From: Trichopria drosophilae
Taxonomy: Eukaryota; Arthropoda; Insecta; Hymenoptera; Diapriidae
DNA length: 64,000 nucleotides
Reading direction: 5' to 3'
NCBI GenBank assembly: GCA_030407085.1
Contig: CM059587.1
Location: 23,471,001-23,535,000 of the forward strand
In this document: piece after piece, positions 59,914 through 64,000 of the stretch
Numbering within the stretch: position 1 is the stretch's first letter
How the letters are laid out: every line of letters starts with the position of its first letter
Translations under genes and position numbers: made by a program
Notes under the pieces: generated by a model
What the model was told of the DNA's origin: nothing
Database searches by the model: none
The model's input: the letters and a program-made list of their open reading frames with translations, nothing else

Positions 59914-61484
59914 GTAATTATTATTACTTTTTGTCTCGTCGGGTTTTCGCATGAAGCAGTTTATTCATCGTGTAATTCGTACTTGGTTCATGTATTGGAC
60001 TTATTATAATTAAAGAAAGTTTCATAGTGCCTAAATAAAATCATGCTTCTTTTTTGCTTGCGCAAATAGAAAAGATTGGTCAGTTTACAAGTGCACTTTT
60101 GACAAAACAAAAAAGAGTTCAGAATGATTTCGAAATGTGCTATAAAAGAAGTCAGATGGCCTAGTTTTTAAGATCAGCCACTAAATTTGTTTTTAGTGTA
60201 CGTTATGAATCATAAATCATCAATAAAAACTTACGCAGCTCATGAAGAGACTTAATATCTAAAGAATACTCTTATAAACAAATATAAAGAATAAAATTAA
60301 AGCGAAACAAAATAAAGCCTTTTTGGTCCATATACTAAGAAGTATTTAACTTTAGTGTCATGACTCTTATATAAAAACACAATGAATTGTCAACTACTTT
60401 TTGTCAATAATATCCTATATTGTTCCTCAATTAAAATAATCAGATTATTTAAATTCGAATTGGTTATAATATATTACTATATTTATGTAAAAATTCCACA
60501 TTTATGTTTTTCATAAAACAGTTTTTTTGTTCTTGTATTCTGCAGGTGGGTCTTATACTCACGTTAATAGTTGTGCTTATTTCTGTATTTCGGTTGCGGA
60601 TGTAGAGCTTACACCTTGGCCCACTTTTTAAGTAATTCAGTCTGTTTAGTACTACCGTACCGTAATCGTATTAACAGTTATGCAACCAGGACTCTCGTTA
60701 AATATGATTTATAAACGATTACCCTATTTTGAATGTTCATTTCATGTAATTTCCGTTAATTTTTCTATAGTCTTCAATTATATTTTATAAACTGTAAGTT
60801 TCATGTTTTCAAACACTTGATATATATATTACCAATGCAGACAGTCTATGTAGACCTATGATCTTCCATGAAATATGTTCCTTTCTCATCATAATTATTT
60901 ATTATCTTGCATAAAAAATTCGTCTATTATATTGGAAAACAAATGTTTTGTGTCACAAAAAAGCTCTAAAAATTTCATGACACAGTATCTGTAAAATTTA
61001 AACAAGTATTTCTTAATAAATTTGAACACAATAGATATTTATGAAAATTCAATAGTATCTCTGAAATTTTTTGAGTTTCTGAAAGTTCAAAAGTTTTTAT
61101 ACAAATAAATATTTTACACGTCTTGTTTTTCTCAATATATTTTTTAATCACGCGGACGTTCCCAAACGGCATTCCAATTAATCAATTGACATGAAATTTA
61201 AAATGGCTCCACGTCTTTATTTCACATGAAAACTAATCATACGACAAATATCTATAAACAAAAATATCACTGAGGGAAAAAACCAGCTAAACAAATTGAA
61301 TATTACACATGGAAATTCACGTCAGTCTTTTCCCGCCGCCATTTTGGCGTTAGGACACTTTGGTCCCTACGGTTTGACATCAGACTATTTGACCCTGGTT
61401 ATTGTGGCGAGAATTATTTTAGATAAAATTTTGTTTACTAAAATGGGGGAGACAGAGAAATGGCAACGTCATGAAACTGGCCTA
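59914..61484. other. AT-rich intergenic DNA, no gene seen
   Basis: Short chance ORFs only. A slightly GC-richer patch at 61316-61400 (CCCGCCGCCATTTTGGCG) looks like a dispersed-repeat fragment. Confidence 0.4.
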
Positions 61485-61613
61485 ATCTAACTACTTAGAA
61501 TTCTGCCCATCTCTAATAATGCCTAAAAGCATATGCGTGCCCTAAAACTAACCTAACCTAACCAGTCAGAACTCCGCTTACTCCTAATAATGCAAAAATG
61601 AATATGGCTGCAC
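61485..61613. repeat. Degenerate 71-bp tandem repeat with interstitial telomere-like tract
   Basis: CTAATAATGC occurs at 61513 and 61584 within two related units (CAGAACTCCGCTTACTC against TAGAATTCTGCCCATCT). Between them lies CTAACCTAACCTAACC (61548-61563), three repeats of the insect telomere unit TTAGG on the opposite strand. Confidence 0.55.
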
Positions 61614-62603
61614 AGGAAACATTTTTAAATGTGTGATATTTTTATGCAAGATATTTTATCATTGTGATAATTTGACATGTGATCAAATGTCCGTGATATT
61701 TTCGCGTTTGATTATTTGTCTGTGAAATAAAGACGTGCCACCATTTAAAAGATATGTTTCTAACACTGGTTTGAATATCATGAACTTAAACTATAAAAAC
61801 ATATTTAGCAGTTCTTTCTTTTATAACTAATATAATGCAAAAAAGTGAAATTTTTTAATTTTGCGATTAGTATATTTTTAAATACTCCTCACCATTTATT
61901 CATCAACGAGCTTCCCATCCCATTCTTTTCATGCAACTCATTTAGTAATTTTATTAATGATTGCTAAAAGTATACCAAATTTCAACTTACCACATTAAAT
62001 CTTAAAAATGTTGCATTATTTTACTTTCCTCTTCTGAAATTGACAAGACAAACAATGCTCAAAAGCGATACTTGACGGAGAGAAAAAGGTATCAAATAAT
62101 TAATAAGAATTCATTTAGACTGCTTAATTTAACCAAAGAACTTTATTCTTTAATTGACGATAACAAGTGACTAGCACTCAAAATACAATTTAATCGAACC
62201 GTTCGTGTTGTTTCGAATTTATATCAATTCGCACGCAGTCAATTCGCGTACGGGAATGTAAGGACTCGAGCGGCATTGAGGCACTGAAAATCTATAATAC
62301 ACGTCTAATTTTTTCTATGCGCGTTGCCAGTCCAGCTTGTGTATATTATATACATTTTCGGATATACTATTTCTAGACGTAAAAAAGAATACACTTTACA
62401 AAATAAGGCGCCGTCGGTTGGCGAAATTGTCAAAAGTTTTTTGTTGTATTTACGCTCGCTGGGTACACGGAATAAATTACGATTAAACAACGAATCGCAT
62501 TAATCGCTCCAACCTATCCGATCCAATTCGCATGACTTTTAACAAATATTACACTCTCGAAAACGTCATTTCTACAAAATTAGATGTTTTAATGACATCT
62601 TAA
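61614..62603. other. AT-rich intergenic DNA with a small GC-richer patch
   Basis: The segment 62195-62290 (CGCACGCAGTCAATTCGCGT) is GC-richer but carries no recognisable gene or site. Confidence 0.35.
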
Positions 62604-62957
62604 ATGTCTGATTTTTCACCAGAAATACAAATACAAATTCGTCGAATTAAAAAAAGTCGTGAAATTGATGTCTTCAAATTACTAACGTTTCTACGGCTTC
62701 GTTTATTACAATCATCTTTATCTCAAGAAGGAAATCCTGCACAATTTTTACGTTATTTATTTTCAGCGAATCGACTTCGCATTCACACGGAAGTGCGTCG
62801 AGAGGTGCATTTCTACCATTTAGTAGACATCAGCGCGTTATCTTCGCACGATTTGTCAAAGATATTAATGTTTTCGCATGATTACGTTTTATGCGTGCTA
62901 CACGATTTTTTAGAAATGACTTTTTCACGTAGTTTGGAATTCATAGTCATTTCTTAA
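62604..62957 (+). CDS. Unidentified 117-residue ORF
   Basis: ATG at 62604, stop at 62957. Composition is more protein-like than most short ORFs in the window: charged N-terminus (EIQIQIRRIKKSREIDVFKL), leucine-rich helices, and HDLSKILMFSHDYVLCVLHDFLEM toward the end. No signal peptide. A stop precedes the ATG and no poly(A) signal or splice context was identified. I do not recognise a family. It may be a small single-exon gene, a retrocopy fragment or chance. Confidence 0.3.
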   Translation: MSDFSPEIQIQIRRIKKSREIDVFKLLTFLRLRLLQSSLSQEGNPAQFLRYLFSANRLRIHTEVRREVHFYHLVDISALSSHDLSKILMFSHDYVLCVLHDFLEMTFSRSLEFIVIS

Positions 62958-63269
62958 GACTTATGTAATGTTTTTTCTAAACCTTTACAAAGTTTAATAC
63001 ACCGACAAAATTTTCTATTCGAAAATGATAATGAAAATTAGTGGTCGGACAAATTGAAGCCGCAATTCCGAAAAAAATTGATATTTAACAGATTTTTACA
63101 CTTATCTAAACAAATATACGTTTATAAAACAAATATTTTAAACAAAAAATATAGGGACTTAAATTCTTAAAAAATGTTCCAATGAGTACTCTTCATAATT
63201 TCAGCGATAATACTGTAAAACAAAGTTGAACATGATAACGTCTTATCGACCTTACCAAAAAGGGGTTAC

Positions 63270-63283
63270 TTAGGTTAGGTTAG
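63270..63283 (+). repeat. Interstitial TTAGG telomere-like tract
   Basis: TTAGGTTAGGTTAG, nearly three units of the ancestral arthropod telomere repeat. Short enough to be chance or transposon-derived. Confidence 0.4.
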
Positions 63284-63954
63284 TATAAAAGAGTGAGGTC
63301 CAGTGGGCGGAACCTTTTAAAGTAAGGCAACGGTTATGGCGAAAGCCTTCCGAGGTAGTATCGAACCCACGTGACATTATCACGCCCATCTCATTATATC
63401 GAAAAGCCGATTATTCTTATGTTCATTCTTGTTTTACGGCATTTCCATTGCTATTACGAAAAAAACTCTCCAGCACTTTTTTGTACCAAATTTTCAGCCC
63501 CATATTTGTTTTTGAGAATCGCACGTTTCGAAATAAATGCTAAAAACCGAAAAAATCACGTTCTTTTCGGATTTTTCAAAACTACGGCTTCAATTTGAAT
63601 AGCCTCCAATATTTATCATAATATTCGAGGAAACGAAACTTCATATAAGTAGTGCAGTATCCAATTTTTTCCGAGTTTGTAGATTTTGTTTACCTTATTT
63701 ATTTTAAAACATTTTTGCTCAGTTTCTAAAAAGAGACTATAAATCGAAAGGTTCTTCTTAGGTTGAAAATTTCACATTCCAAACAGGAAGGCTGAAAAAA
63801 TTTGATGAAAATGCAGATGTTCCCATCTAATAACGCCGATGTAATTAAAGTAACGATCACTATTATCGACGGAGATCACGCGCTTCAAAATACTCAAGTC
63901 GCACATGGGTTTCGATCATGCGTTCGCTAATGAATACTTATAATATGTACAAAA

Positions 63955-63973
63955 TGTGTATGTGTGTGTGTGT
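63955..63973 (+). repeat. (TG)n microsatellite
   Basis: TGTGTATGTGTGTGTGTGT: nine TG units with one TA interruption. Confidence 0.8.
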
Positions 63974-64000
63974 CATATGACTCGTTCTTCGGAGCAATCC

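Larger units (their letters stand above)
62958..64000. other. Intergenic DNA to the window end
   Basis: Contains a short TTAGGTTAGGTTAG tract (63270-63283), a GC-richer 63300-63390 patch of unknown nature, and a (TG)n microsatellite (63955-63973). The 75-codon plus ORF at 63371-63598 has no family signature. Confidence 0.4.

Noticed and set aside
63290..63380. Possible tRNA-derived SINE (ATCGAACCCACG word)
   Set aside because: Only one half of a B-box-like word is present and no A-box or tail was found.
1..64000. CRISPR array, phage or bacterial gene cluster
   Set aside because: No regular short direct repeats with spacers, no ribosome-binding-site gene packing, and the content is eukaryotic.

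Overview
This window looks like insect nuclear DNA, most likely from a hymenopteran and possibly a parasitoid wasp. The grounds are very AT-rich spacer DNA, a divergent intronless ionotropic-receptor gene, short TTAGG-type tracts, many small inverted-repeat transposons, and no operon-like gene packing. The order is inferred; no species-level marker was found. Gene density is very low. I support one full host gene, one further intact single-exon ORF, and a handful of weak candidates.

Layout. At the left end (1-3.4 kb) lies a decayed ionotropic-receptor copy, then an intact paralogue in the same orientation: a small tandem chemoreceptor cluster running off the window. From 3.4 to 35.7 kb there is mostly AT-rich non-coding DNA. 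It holds several inverted-repeat elements (8.84-9.21, 18.46-19.38, 25.25-25.61 and 32.36-32.88 kb), decayed dispersed repeats, and islands of clearly higher GC that may be conserved regulatory DNA (13.4-14.6, 17.8-18.3, 23.9-24.35, 28.7-29.9 and 34.3-35.3 kb). At 35.73-36.25 kb (minus strand) is an intact 173-codon ORF of unknown family. A giant 1.66-kb foldback (near-palindrome) occupies 38.02-39.68 kb.

The largest recognisable element is a Ty3/gypsy-type LTR retrotransposon on the minus strand (about 41.4-47.1 kb). Its order is gag, protease, reverse transcriptase, RNase H, integrase, then a 3' LTR. The pol part is broken by nonsense and frameshift lesions, and the 5' end is missing. The gag-pro junction keeps a textbook -1 ribosomal frameshift cassette: a TTTAAAC heptamer, a 6-nt spacer containing the gag stop, and an 8-bp stem. 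The truncated gag abuts another long inverted repeat (47.12-47.88 kb).

From 48 to 64 kb there is gene-poor DNA with more GC islands, a probable transposon (50.77-51.90 kb), a foldback with a second inverted-repeat element nested in its centre (58.24-59.09 kb), a related short foldback (59.77-59.91 kb) and an unidentified 117-codon ORF (62.6 kb). The clearest theme is the density of foldback structures. At least nine separate inverted repeats could form RNA hairpins. Two carry a shared motif resembling part of a hammerhead-ribozyme core. No CRISPR array, rRNA, convincing tRNA or prokaryotic feature was seen.
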